Source: Ulva prolifera (taxonomy: Eukaryota; Chlorophyta; Ulvophyceae; Ulvales; Ulvaceae). Taken from it: a stretch of 64,000 nt of DNA. Numbering within the stretch: the stretch's first letter is position 1; the number at the start of each line of letters is the position of its first letter. The translations under genes were made by a program, and so were the position numbers. The stretch is from assembly GCA_023078555.1 (NCBI GenBank), contig CM041202.1, positions 4,770,022-4,834,021 on the forward strand, given 5' to 3'. The notes beneath the pieces are model-generated. The model saw only the letters and a list, made by a program, of their open reading frames with translations, was not told the origin of the DNA and searched no databases. Below are positions 54,501 to 62,666 of this stretch, piece after piece.

Positions 54501-56450
54501 AACCGGTTTCACTCCCTCAGCCCGCCGCTCAGCCCACCAACGAGTCCGCAACAGCCGTCCACTCCGATGCCCAACCAACCTCCGGACTTGACGACGACTC
54601 CGAGCCCTGGCTCCGGGAACTTAGGGCAGCACTCCTCGGCGAGTGATTCTGCCGACATTGTTCTCGACGCTCAGGCCGTCGAAGACATTGGTACGAATCT
54701 CATCGACCAGCACAATCACCATCTTACTCTTGACACCGAGATTGATTCATTTTGGGAACGCTTGCGTAAAGGTTATGCACATGACCCTGCATTTCGTGAA
54801 CCGCCGAAGCAATTTCGGTTTGATAAACATCTGCAAGCATATTTTTGCGAGCACAAGCTTGTCATTCCGGATTATGATGATCTTCGCAAACAAATCTTGT
54901 TGTGGCACCATGTGCATCCGTGGCATGCACACTTGGGTGTGCATAGAACACAAGCACTTATTATGGATACGTTTCATTGGCCCAACATCAGCGGAGACAT
55001 CAAATCATTTGTATCGCAGTGTCATTCGTGTCAAATAATGAAATCTCCCGGTTCCACAGTTAGCACCCTGTCACCCCTTCCAGTACCCACAGCATGCTGG
55101 CGGGTTGTTAGCTTGGATATGATCACGCAACTACCCCGCACTGTGTCTGGTTTTGATTGCATCGTCGTTTTTGTTGACCAGTTTTCTAAGATGGTCCGCC
55201 TTGTCCCTGCACTCAGTACTCTGGACGGACCAGGCTTCGCCAAATTATTCTTCCAGCATATTTACCCGCACTATGGCTTGCCGTTGGGTATATGTAGTGA
55301 TCGCGGAGTGCAATGGAACAATAAATTCTTTCAATCCGTTTGCGAGCACATGGGCATTCGGCTACGCTTAACTTTCTCTTATCACCCCCAAGCAAATGGC
55401 CAAGTGGAACGCATGAACAGAGTCATTGGAGAAGCACTAAGGCATTTTGTCAGTCCAGCACACGACGACTGGGATACATTCTTGCCGCACATCGAGTTCA
55501 GCATTAACAGTTCCAAAAATGAAAGCACTGGTTGCAGCCCGTTTCAACTCAATCGCATTACACCCCCCTTATCCCCGACTGCTTTGGCATTTGGTATGTC
55601 GACATCGCCAAAACCACATGCGTCTGTCTTGCATCGGATGTATTACCACTTAGCCAAGCAATCTCTGAATGAAGCCAAGCAAAGCATGTGGGCTGGCACT
55701 GTCCAACCTGAATACTTTGAGCATTTCCGAGCAGGAAAGAATGTTCTGCTGTCCTTGTCAAAACTCGCGCTGCATCACCCATCCCTTAGGCGCAAATTCA
55801 CTGCCAAATGGGCGGGCCCCTGTCAAATCCTTGAGCTGGTCGGCACTAGAGCTGCGCGATTACAACTGCCTGCAACGCTGCAGCAACTTCGCATACACAA
55901 TGTGTTTCATTTCTCATGTTTAAAACCGTACGTTGCGTCTCACCTGCATGAGTACTCCAGCGCACCTGAATTGTCCCGACCCACGGACGCCAATAAGGTG
56001 TTCGAAGTGGAAGCCATCCTTGATTATAGACGCACGCATACACCCGCTGTCCAATCCAAAGAGACAGGCCCAATGAAAGGCCCTCACTACTTAGTTAGTT
56101 GGAAAGGGTACTCCCCGCAACACAACTTATGGCTCCCTGTTAATGAGCTGGAGAACTGTTTGGACAAAGTGGCCGATTATATGTTCCAGAATGCGTCTTC
56201 CAAACAGCGCGACATTCTGATCCAACAGTTCCCGCGCACGGCCCGTGCTAAACTAGCGCACCTGCTGCAACGTGCTCAACAGTCGACCCGACGCGGGATC
56301 GACACTGCACCTGCCATTATGTCGCGCCCGCCACGCTTGACGCCTAGGACTAGGCGTCGCTCGGCGTGCCCGGTAGATGCCGAACCGGCGCTTAAAGCAG
56401 CCACATCGCGCCAGCGTTATTGCTCCCGCTGCGCTGCATGCCTGTACTAG
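51549..56450 (+). CDS. Gypsy-1 Pol with chromodomain, ~1,630 residues
   Basis: In the gag frame right after UGA; the first ATG is 51654, so readthrough or internal initiation is needed. Approximate positions count from 51624. Protease: ALVDTAANHSMI (~152; Ala replaces Gly of DTGA). RT: KLRLCIDYRYLNEHTIKNTY, FSALDLQSGYHQIRL, VMPFGLSNAPSVFQ and catalytic YLDD (~543). RNase H: YTDASDYAYGAVL (~694), YTLEKELGAIVFA, HSDHNPLRFL, DAVSR. A ~200-residue Pro/Ser-rich linker (~830-1030) precedes integrase: HHCC (HHVHPWHAHLGVHRTQ, CHSCQIM), core Asp in SLDMIT, CSDRGVQW, Glu in NGQVERMNR. C-terminal chromodomain (~1457-1520): EVEAILDYRR, YLVSWKGYSPQHNLWLPVNE. Stop TAG 56450. No frameshift; probably active. 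Confidence 0.95.
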   Translation, partial: EAGKPSIACPQWAAEPYNLARKLIPLNATCFNSAFMSGSLSLFDLHDLKENIIVTLPCTDAAQAAVRHMHTINMHEHNITVVIPARIFDSSAFVPFLRQHSPSMVDEARHLLEYMSGNPVPGHQKYHICTMITNQRVSILPTKKAAAAVLAQQASFVDLICTMPTRIHNHFARALVDTAANHSMITRGFLERHNIPFLSTHSVTVGISASEAPCIGSVLLSARVGRRIITVKFTVVDSLPAAADSFHPNEALFALDVISAVNMSITFKHPRIVIHVPPVKHGRKKTGQPYFHVIHASHAQVTTESSPQEDFLISQRELKSLTNRARRGQQPLFVAHIKSSHAATTNVSCASTKRTGYLSRQNAPAHVPQDTSCIPACIKAVVDKHQAPGGTLGPPPPNTSASGFEMDIDLLPGARPRAARQYRLTPREQLELEKQLNHLISMGWVQPSVSPWASCVLFAPKPGGKLRLCIDYRYLNEHTIKNTYPLPRIDTLLDQLQGHKYFSALDLQSGYHQIRLSESAGPKTAFRTPDGLYEWKVMPFGLSNAPSVFQHAMNVVLKGLIGKICLAYLDDIVVLARSESEHATNLNLVLTRLAEHNFYCNMDKCQFALQEIKYLGHVVTADTVQPDPYKVQVLQDWPVTDLQKSTNNIRSFLGLAGYFRRFIPKFPTLAAPLLQRISSKEQLPWTLQCEQAFTNIKQSLVNATVMRHPDLNKSFHIYTDASDYAYGAVLTQEHEDTLCPVAWIGRKLNKAEENYYTLEKELGAIVFAYRQWRCYLENNHTVFIHSDHNPLRFLQTQKKLTGKHARWLESLSRIDWKITYIPGDKNVVADAVSRATHLPSTEITLHDGHTLAAERPHEPYRALALTSLLVRRSTGPAPDLSEAFPALPLSQAPSHGTALMESRRVTPSAWQSAPLPAATNLFSRTTRGQQLTWALQQLSRQPSNPAYSVVQRILDQSNRSLPATTPRRPRSQPPLQAAPSTRRSNRFHSLSPPLSPPTSPQQPSTPMPNQPPDLTTTPSPGSGNLGQHSSASDSADIVLDAQAVEDIGTNLIDQHNHHLTLDTEIDSFWERLRKGYAHDPAFREPPKQFRFDKHLQAYFCEHKLVIPDYDDLRKQILLWHHVHPWHAHLGVHRTQALIMDTFHWPNISGDIKSFVSQCHSCQIMKSPGSTVSTLSPLPVPTACWRVVSLDMITQLPRTVSGFDCIVVFVDQFSKMVRLVPALSTLDGPGFAKLFFQHIYPHYGLPLGICSDRGVQWNNKFFQSVCEHMGIRLRLTFSYHPQANGQVERMNRVIGEALRHFVSPAHDDWDTFLPHIEFSINSSKNESTGCSPFQLNRITPPLSPTALAFGMSTSPKPHASVLHRMYYHLAKQSLNEAKQSMWAGTVQPEYFEHFRAGKNVLLSLSKLALHHPSLRRKFTAKWAGPCQILELVGTRAARLQLPATLQQLRIHNVFHFSCLKPYVASHLHEYSSAPELSRPTDANKVFEVEAILDYRRTHTPAVQSKETGPMKGPHYLVSWKGYSPQHNLWLPVNELENCLDKVADYMFQNASSKQRDILIQQFPRTARAKLAHLLQRAQQSTRRGIDTAPAIMSRPPRLTPRTRRRSACPVDAEPALKAATSRQRYCSRCAACLY

Positions 56451-56730
56451 GTCTTCGCTGCGCCCGCTATGTGTTGAAGGGGACGCCTGGATTCATGATA
56501 GCACTTACAGGGCATTTACACGGTCGTCAGGAGTTGGGATCGACGCAGGTATTGCTTGACCGTATCCTGCCCGCTCTGCCGACACTTGTCGGTCTTAGGT
56601 CCATGTGCATGATCACATAGGAACCAACACTGCCACCCCCACAGCACTCGTCATGCTGGGCACGGGCATTCACTGGGTGGAGCCCCAGCACGGCAGCGAC
56701 TCGTACCTTACCTGCCTTGAGTGTACCGTT

Positions 56731-56750
56731 ATTTTTATTTTTTTCTACAG
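56731..56750 (+). promoter_or_regulatory. Splice-acceptor-like tract before ORF3
   Basis: ATTTTTATTTTTTTCTACAG, a strong pyrimidine tract plus AG, immediately upstream of the ORF3 ATG. A matching donor candidate is ACAG|GTATCG at 49184-49185. Confidence 0.45.
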
Positions 56751-56756
56751 GTCTTT

Positions 56757-57170
56757 ATGGGGTTGTTCACTTTATTTGGCGCTGCATCGGGGTGTTCTTG
56801 CTCGGTGCGCGATTACCTCGGAACGCCTATATTGTGGCGCCTCATCGCTTACTTATGCCGTTGTGCAGTGGCTTCCTTGCCCGACTTGACCGGAGACTCC
56901 GCGCTGGCGGATGGCAAGCTTAAAAGGCTCCTGGTCAACATTGACAGAATTATGAAGGACGACCTCCATATTTCCGCGGCCGCCGGCGGCATCGACGAAT
57001 TTAAGCGCCGTCTTCGCGGCATTGTTACTGCCGAGCGCACGGTGGTGATGGCTGCTCGCATTCGTGAGCGCACGCTTCATGACTTTATCGAATTTGCCAC
57101 GCACTCTCATGGCCATGTTTTGGGCCACTACATAGATGACTTGATCGTGGCCTTCTCGGACATGATGTAA
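56757..57170 (+). CDS. Gypsy-1 accessory ORF3 (137 residues) in env position
   Basis: ATG 56757, stop TAA 57168-57170. It lies 300 bp after pol and 190 bp before the 3' LTR. The product starts with a moderately hydrophobic, Cys-containing region (M-G-L-F-T-L-F-G-A-A-S-G; WRLIAYLCRCAVASL), then a helical, charged part (LKRLLVNIDRIMKDDLHISA, EFKRRLRGIVTAERTVVMAA) and ends in SHGHVLGHYIDDLIVAFSDM. No Env or known accessory protein is recognised. A polypyrimidine tract and CTACAG (ends at 56750) lie 6 bases before the ATG and look like a splice acceptor. Whether it is expressed is unknown. Confidence 0.6.
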   Translation: MGLFTLFGAASGCSCSVRDYLGTPILWRLIAYLCRCAVASLPDLTGDSALADGKLKRLLVNIDRIMKDDLHISAAAGGIDEFKRRLRGIVTAERTVVMAARIRERTLHDFIEFATHSHGHVLGHYIDDLIVAFSDMM

Positions 57171-57350
57171 CTTATTTGCAAGGCAGTCACGGCGCCGGCG
57201 CTTGTTGCAAAGCCCCGACGTCGTCCCTGCTCCGCAGGCTTTGCCCTTCGCGTCATTTTTGGGTTCACTTGCCATCTATCGTGATGCCTTCTTCGTGTGT
57301 GGTCTCGCCAGCATCTCTGTGCTTCGCTTGTGGAGCTTCGCTCCTCTGTT

Positions 57351-57361
57351 AAGGGGGGAGG
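57351..57361 (+). promoter_or_regulatory. Gypsy-1 polypurine tract
   Basis: AAGGGGGGAGG directly before the 3' LTR; primes plus-strand DNA synthesis in LTR retrotransposons. Confidence 0.9.
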
Positions 57362-58217
57362 TGTTGTGAGATACATCTCACTAGGCGCATGCTGGCGCGG
57401 CACACCTATAGACACCTAAGGCTGCAGCGCAGACCACAACATGTGTCCTCGTAACTTGGACTGGCGTCTGTACAACGCCACTTATACATTATATACCACG
57501 TTAATTATTATTATGCATATATGTGCACGCAATTTCTGTACAGCGTCCTGTACACTCGAATCACAATGATACGTGTATGCCTGACACCTTACTGGACGTG
57601 GCTACGAGTGCACCAACTCGGCCAGCTTACGCAGCTATGCTTAGTTGGCACTGTATTATATCGGATTACCTGGACCAGCGCATTAGCGGTCATGTCCTAC
57701 CCAAGTTAGACTGGTATCTTACAGACCGGTTCGCATGCAGACCTCCCATGTGTATTTGTGAACTCACGCATGTTACGCGGCAGCCTTGGGGCTTCGCATG
57801 CATGCCCGCTGTTAGCAGGCACGGCTCCCACATCGAACACGAAATCAGTGTGCGATCAGCCTTCAGGCTCCGAAGGCCACATGCTTACTTTCTCCCGCAG
57901 TTACTCGGGATCTGGGGTCTGCGCTCTGCGCGATCCGGCGAGGCCAGCTCTGACAGGGGGATCGACCTGGGCGCACACACCATCGGTATTTATACCGAGC
58001 GCTTGCTGGGACCAGGCACGTTTTTACAGTGATCTGGTTGGGGCGCCACCCATTCGTGCATCACATTGTATTGAATTCTTGCCTCTTTTCGCATCTGTCT
58101 GTTCTATTTCTGTCTGCCTGTACAGCCTTCGTGCTGCGGCGTTTAGCCCATTTTATTCAGCTGTCCTCGCGCAGCACCGTAGGTCCGTTCCGCCCCGGCG
58201 ACTCAGAGACCTCTACA
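57362..58217 (+). repeat. Gypsy-1 3' LTR (856 bp)
   Basis: Direct repeat of 48328-49183 with one difference seen by eye, followed by the second CCCTC TSD at 58218-58222. The frames encoding 169- and 193-residue products inside each LTR are repeated in the solo LTR only in part, and are regarded as non-coding. Confidence 0.97.
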
Positions 58218-58222
58218 CCCTC

Positions 58223-58896
58223 CGAAAGAGGTCGACAAGATTGCGGTATTGCGTCAGATCTTGCGCGACCCGACCGTTAAGCTTGAGCTCGACCGTGCAA
58301 ACCCGAAAATGCTCGAAGACGCGTACGCAGCCGCGGTGAATGCATTAACCGCCGTCCGTAGCTCACGTGGTCCAGGTCCAGGTCGCGGCACCGTGCCAAC
58401 ACGGCCACATGGTGGTCGCGGCAATGGCCATGGCAGGCCGCCTCATGCCGGTCGCGGCCAGCCTGGTCGTTATCAGCGCCCGCCGTTCGGTGGGAGCTAC
58501 AACGCACGTCCAACCTTCACGCCGCGTCCATCGCTCAACTACATGCAGAACACGCAGTATCAACCGACTGCTGTGCACACTCAGCCCCATCTGCATGCAA
58601 CCTCAACTGCACATGCTGCCACCGCTATGGCTGCAACGCAACCGCAAACCGCGTATGCGCCACCGATTGTGCACCCCGTGCACCCTGTTACTACACCCCC
58701 GGAGCAGCAGTTTTATGTTGAAGACCATAGGCTGGCTAGGCTCGATGCATCTGAACGTCAGCGATGCATGGAACATAACCTGTGTTTTCGGTGCCGCCAG
58801 CCAGGGCACCGCGCCAACGAGTGCCCAAGTTTCCCGCCTGGCTCATCCCATTATGACACAGCAAATTTTCGCAACAGCGGCGCTCCGCGTCGCTAG
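58223..58896 (+). pseudogene. Gypsy-3 gag, 3' part with zinc knuckle
   Basis: Resumes from 48327 in frame: KEVDKIAVLRQILRDPTVKL, a Gly/Arg/Pro-rich stretch (GPGPGRGTVPTRPHGGRGNG), a Gln/His/Thr-rich linker, and a canonical CCHC knuckle CFRCRQPGHRANEC (~58785-58826). Stop TAG at 58894-58896. The last codons overlap the pol frame, with a slippery heptamer at 58863-58869. Confidence 0.92.
58863..58869 (+). promoter_or_regulatory. Putative -1 frameshift site (A AAU UUU) at gag-pol overlap
   Basis: AAATTTT is positioned A-AAT-TTT in the gag frame, the canonical X-XXY-YYZ arrangement. The overlap between gag and pol frames is only 58857-58896 and contains this heptamer. GC-rich sequence follows (CGCAACAGCGGCGCTCCGCG). 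Confidence 0.7.
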
Positions 58897-61396
58897 GCAC
58901 AACCCCCGCGCCAGTGCACAACCCGTCATGTGACTCACGTCATGTGCATACTGAGACGGCCCACGAGCCGATGGTACCAGCCCACGAGCTGACCGCGCCG
59001 GTGTACGAGCCGCGCATGGCCCCAGCGCAAACTTCTGACCCTGTCATGAGAAATTTGCAGCGGTCCAACCCTGCTCCCGTGGTCTATGTGCCGCGTGCAT
59101 GTCGTCTCTCGCATGCTACTGTTCCCGATCCTGCCGTGCATAGATGCATCATCATCAATGTGATCATTGCAGGCGCTCCATGCAGAGCACTAGTCGACAC
59201 TGGTGCTGACACGTGTTTCATAGCAAGCGCCTTTGCTGATGAAGTAGGCATCGCATGTGGTGCCCGCAGTGCCCAAACTGCTACTCTTGCTGATGGCTCA
59301 ACAGTTGAGCTTAGAGGTGCCACATCGGCACTCACCGTCAAACTCGCGTCCCGACACCTGAAACAGAGGTTCCAAGTTCTGCCAACGCTGGATGGTATGG
59401 ATGCTGTCCTTGGTATGGACTTCTTGGCTGCGCATGACATTGTTGTCCAGCCGCGCCGTCGCTCCGTCGTCGTGCCCTCTCCGAAAGGGCCTGTCATTGT
59501 CAAGTCTGCCCCGCAACAGCCCGTATTCCCGAACATGTCAACCGACCACGTCGAAGTGGTCACGGGCGCAAAGCTCGCACGTATAATTCGCCATGAGTCA
59601 AAGCACGAGTGCGAGCACTTCATAGGATATGTGAAAGAATCGATCAGCAACGCCCCCGAGCAAACGTTTGATGACAATCGCCCCGCCGAGTTTGTCGCGT
59701 TTGAATCTGAAATCTGCAATGAGTACGCCGACGTCATGCGTGACGTCCCGCCAGGCCTCCCGCCGGTCCGTCGGCTGGACGATGGCCGAGTTCTTGAACA
59801 TAGTATCCCGTTGAAACCCGGTGCAAAACCCGTCTCGCAGCAACCGTATCGCATGAGCCCCGATGAGCTAGCAGAAGTTAGCAACACGCTTACCCGGCTC
59901 ACAGAACAACAATGGATCCGTCCATCCCTCAGTCCCTGGGGGTCGCCTGTCTTGTTTCAGCGCAAGAAAAGTGGCAAGTTACGCATGTGTATCGACTACC
60001 GTGCATTGAATCACAACACTGTGAAATTTGCATATCCCATGCCGCGCATCGAGCAATTGCTCGAGCGCCTCCGTGACTACAAGGTGGTCAGCAAGATCGA
60101 CCTTGCTGACGGGTTTCATCAGATTCGCATGAACCCAGACGACATTCCGAAGACGACGTTCGTCACCCAGTTTGGTGCATTCGAGTTTACGGTCATGCCC
60201 TTCGGCTTGGCTAACGCCCCCGCGCAGTTCACATTGCTCATGAATTCAGTCTTGAAAGGTCTTGACTTTGTCGTCGTGTTCATGGACGATATCCTCGTCT
60301 TCTCGAAAAGCATTCACGAGCATCACGACCACGTTCGAGCGGTGCTCAATCGGCTCAGGCAGCATAAGCTCTATGCGCCGCCGAAAAAGTGCAGTTTGTA
60401 TCGCGAAACCGTCGAGTATCTGGGTCACATGATCCAACCTGATGGTGTCTCGGTCCTTCCGTCGAAGGTCAACGCGGTGCAGTCTTGGCCTGTGCCAAAA
60501 GACATCAAAACCTTGCGCCAGTTCCTTGGCTTGACAGGGTTTTATCGTCATTTCGTGCCATCATACGGCGCCATTGCAGCACCCCTGACTGACCTGCTTG
60601 GTGCATCTGTCCCATGGCATTGGTCTTCACGTCAGCAATCTGCATTTGAACAACTGAAGTGCGCCTTGTGCGCCGCCCCCGTTCTCTGCTTTCCAGATTC
60701 AGAGAAGCAATTCGTGGTGGGCACGGACGCCTCGGACTACGCTGTGGGCGCCGTCCTTCAGCAAGATCACGGCCTCGGCTTGCAGCCGGTGGCCTACCTC
60801 TCGCGAAAGCTCTCCACCGCAGAGAGGAACTACGCAGTCCACGAAAAAAAGCTGCTTGCGATTGTGCACGCCGTGCGCACCTGCGCCATCACCTTCAGGG
60901 TGCCCAGCACACGGTCAAAGTCCTCACGGACCACGTCACGCTCCGGTTCTTCCACCGGCAGCCCAAGCTCTCACAGCGACAGATGCGCTGGACTGAACTT
61001 TTCCAGTCCTTCGACCTGGACATCCAGTACAAGCCAGGTCGTGAGAATGTCGTGCCGGACGCGCTGTCCCGCTGACCTGACCTCAAGATCTTGCTGTGTG
61101 CCATGTTCAACTCACAACCTTTCCCAGCTCCCGAATTCCTCGAACATGTGCGCCATGCTTACGCAACAGATCCAATCGCAATGCAACTCATCCAATCCCA
61201 GCAATCTTCCAGCAGCACCAGACCCAATCCAGCTTATCGCATCATCAATGGGCTGCTATTCTTCATCGACTCAGCAGCCTACCGCCTCTACATCCCCGAT
61301 TCACTCGACCTCAAAGCCACATTGCTCCAAGACGCTCGCGATGCTCCATCCTCCGGCCACCCCGGCGTAACCTGACTCTCCCAGCAACTCCGCCGC

Positions 61397-61685
61397 TGTC
61401 AAGACGCGTGTTAGTCTCATCGAGTGTGCACAGGGGTTAATGCGCGTGCCTGAGCTGGTAAGCATGCTGACTGTGCATGACGACGTGGAGGGGAGCGTAC
61501 CTTGCCAACGCGTAAAGTCGCGCGGCAGAAATGAAAGTAAGAATTGAACCGGTGACCTCTAGAGTACACACGACATGCTCTAACCACTAGGGCTCACCTG
61601 AAGCAACGAGTCCTTTGTTAGATGACTCCTCCCTTGATTATGTCATCTATATTCTTGGATCCCCAGATATGGATATCCCACAACA
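61397..61685 (-). mobile_element. 289-bp TG...CA element, third full copy (in gypsy-3 integrase)
   Basis: Starts TGTCAAGACGCGTGTTAG and ends CCCACAACA, flanked by GCCGC at 61392-61396 and 61686-61690. Removing it with one TSD restores the integrase frame (LRR-HYYWPRM). The tRNA-like region on the minus strand has A-box-like TAGTGGTTAGAGC (61589-61577) and B-box-like GGTTCAATTC (61550-61541), spaced as in a tRNA gene. Confidence 0.95.
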
Positions 61686-61849
61686 GCCGCCACTACTACT
61701 GGCCCCGCATGAACGAAGACATCGCAGCATACGTTCGATCATGCCGCGAGTGCCAGCTCATCAAGCCGGCAGTTAGCCCAGCAGCCCCGCAAATGACCTT
61801 TCCAATCCCGAAGCATCCCTTCCAAGAAGTAGCACTCGACTTTGTCGGC

Positions 61850-62643
61850 TGTTGTAATGGCCAAGTCTGTCTGCTCAGAAGCACACCTATTCCAGATATG
61901 CAGGCACCAATTGTGGATACATGTGTATGTATCTCAGGCTAGTGCCTTGCAAAACTTGAGCCAGGCGAAAGTATACCAAAGAATACCTCAGAATGCCAGC
62001 ATGTACCACGTCACAGCTGTGCACATGAGCTGCATGCATACAGCTACATGTGCATAATTCCACATGCCCAAAAGTGCCACTAGCATTCCTCAACATGTAT
62101 AATCTCACATACCAATCCCATGTATCATGCCACCTTTTGCCACAGCCTTTTGGCAGTGCGAAGTGCCAGCTCAGTGCATGACACGTCATGCATGCGGCGC
62201 ATGCATACTCCTGGTCTGCGCTTGCGCACGCCAAGGGTGCAGCGTCAAAGACCATGCCAGCCAACCTACGTCTGCGTATCCACGCAGCACGATGTTGCTG
62301 CATTGGATTGACGGAGGATGATACATGCCAAATCCCAATGCCCGCAGCAGATCGCCAGATCTCGCGGGATGCTGCACCCTGATCCGTACAGAGATCAACG
62401 AGCAGCGCGATTCCACAGTTCCACAGAGCTATCAGTAGCGAGGACAGCACAAAGCAGGGATGGACCTGGGCACATATATTCCAAGTGTTTTGCTGTGATC
62501 GACACAATTACCTTTGGTCGATTGGGGCGCTCCTGTTCCAGTCATTCCACTGTGTGCTACATTGTTACCCGAGTCCTTCTCTCCTGTCGTTTCTGTACGC
62601 TCGCTAGGGTGCCCAGCTCCCTGCGCTACCCGACAATTCAACA
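61850..62643 (+). repeat. Gypsy-4 5' LTR (794 bp)
   Basis: Begins TGTTGTAATGGCC exactly where gypsy-3 integrase similarity ends and finishes CAATTCAACA before the PBS. Related to the gypsy-1 LTR around the promoter/R region (GGGATGGACCTGGGCACA versus GGGATCGACCTGGGCGCA). TATA-like CATATATTCC near 62472. The likely TSD is TCGGC at 61845-61849; the other copy is outside the window. Confidence 0.82.
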
Positions 62644-62654
62644 GGTATCGGTGA
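62644..62654 (+). promoter_or_regulatory. Gypsy-4 primer-binding site
   Basis: GGTATCGGTGA directly after the LTR end ACA, the same arrangement as in gypsy-1. Confidence 0.75.
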
Positions 62655-62666
62655 GGCTTCTCTGCC

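Larger units (their letters stand above)
48328..58217 (+). mobile_element. Gypsy-1: complete Ty3/gypsy chromovirus, 9,890 bp
   Basis: Two 856-bp LTRs (48328-49183, 57362-58217), a perfect 5-bp TSD, PBS, gag, pol with chromodomain, an additional 3' ORF, and a PPT (AAGGGGGGAGG at 57351-57361). By eye the LTRs differ at one base (T at 48677, C at 57711), so insertion was recent. It interrupts the gag of gypsy-3. A solo LTR of the same family is at 9142-9996. Gag and pol are in one frame separated by UGA. Confidence 0.97.
58857..61849 (+). pseudogene. Gypsy-3 Pol (disrupted)
   Basis: The pol frame opens at 58857, just after UGA 58854-58856, in -1 relative to gag. Protease ALVDTGADTCFIASAFADEV (~59190); RT with KLRMCIDYRALNHNTVKFAY, VMPFGLANAPAQFT and FMDDILVFSK (~60283); RNase H VGTDASDYAVGAVLQQDHG (~60718). 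A one-base deletion at ~60882 shifts the frame inside RNase H (VRT/RHHLQGAQHTVKVL). An in-frame TGA follows ALSR (61073) and another follows GHPGVT (61373-61375). The 289-bp element splits the integrase N-terminus at 61397-61685; it resumes RHYYWPRMNEDIAAYVRSCR then PFQEVALDFVG and is cut at 61849 by the gypsy-4 LTR. Dead copy. Confidence 0.93.

Noticed and set aside
51546-61375. Nuclear genetic code with UGA as sense
   Set aside because: Only three in-frame UGAs in mobile elements support it; CpG decay or readthrough is simpler, and many dead elements also contain TAG/TAA.
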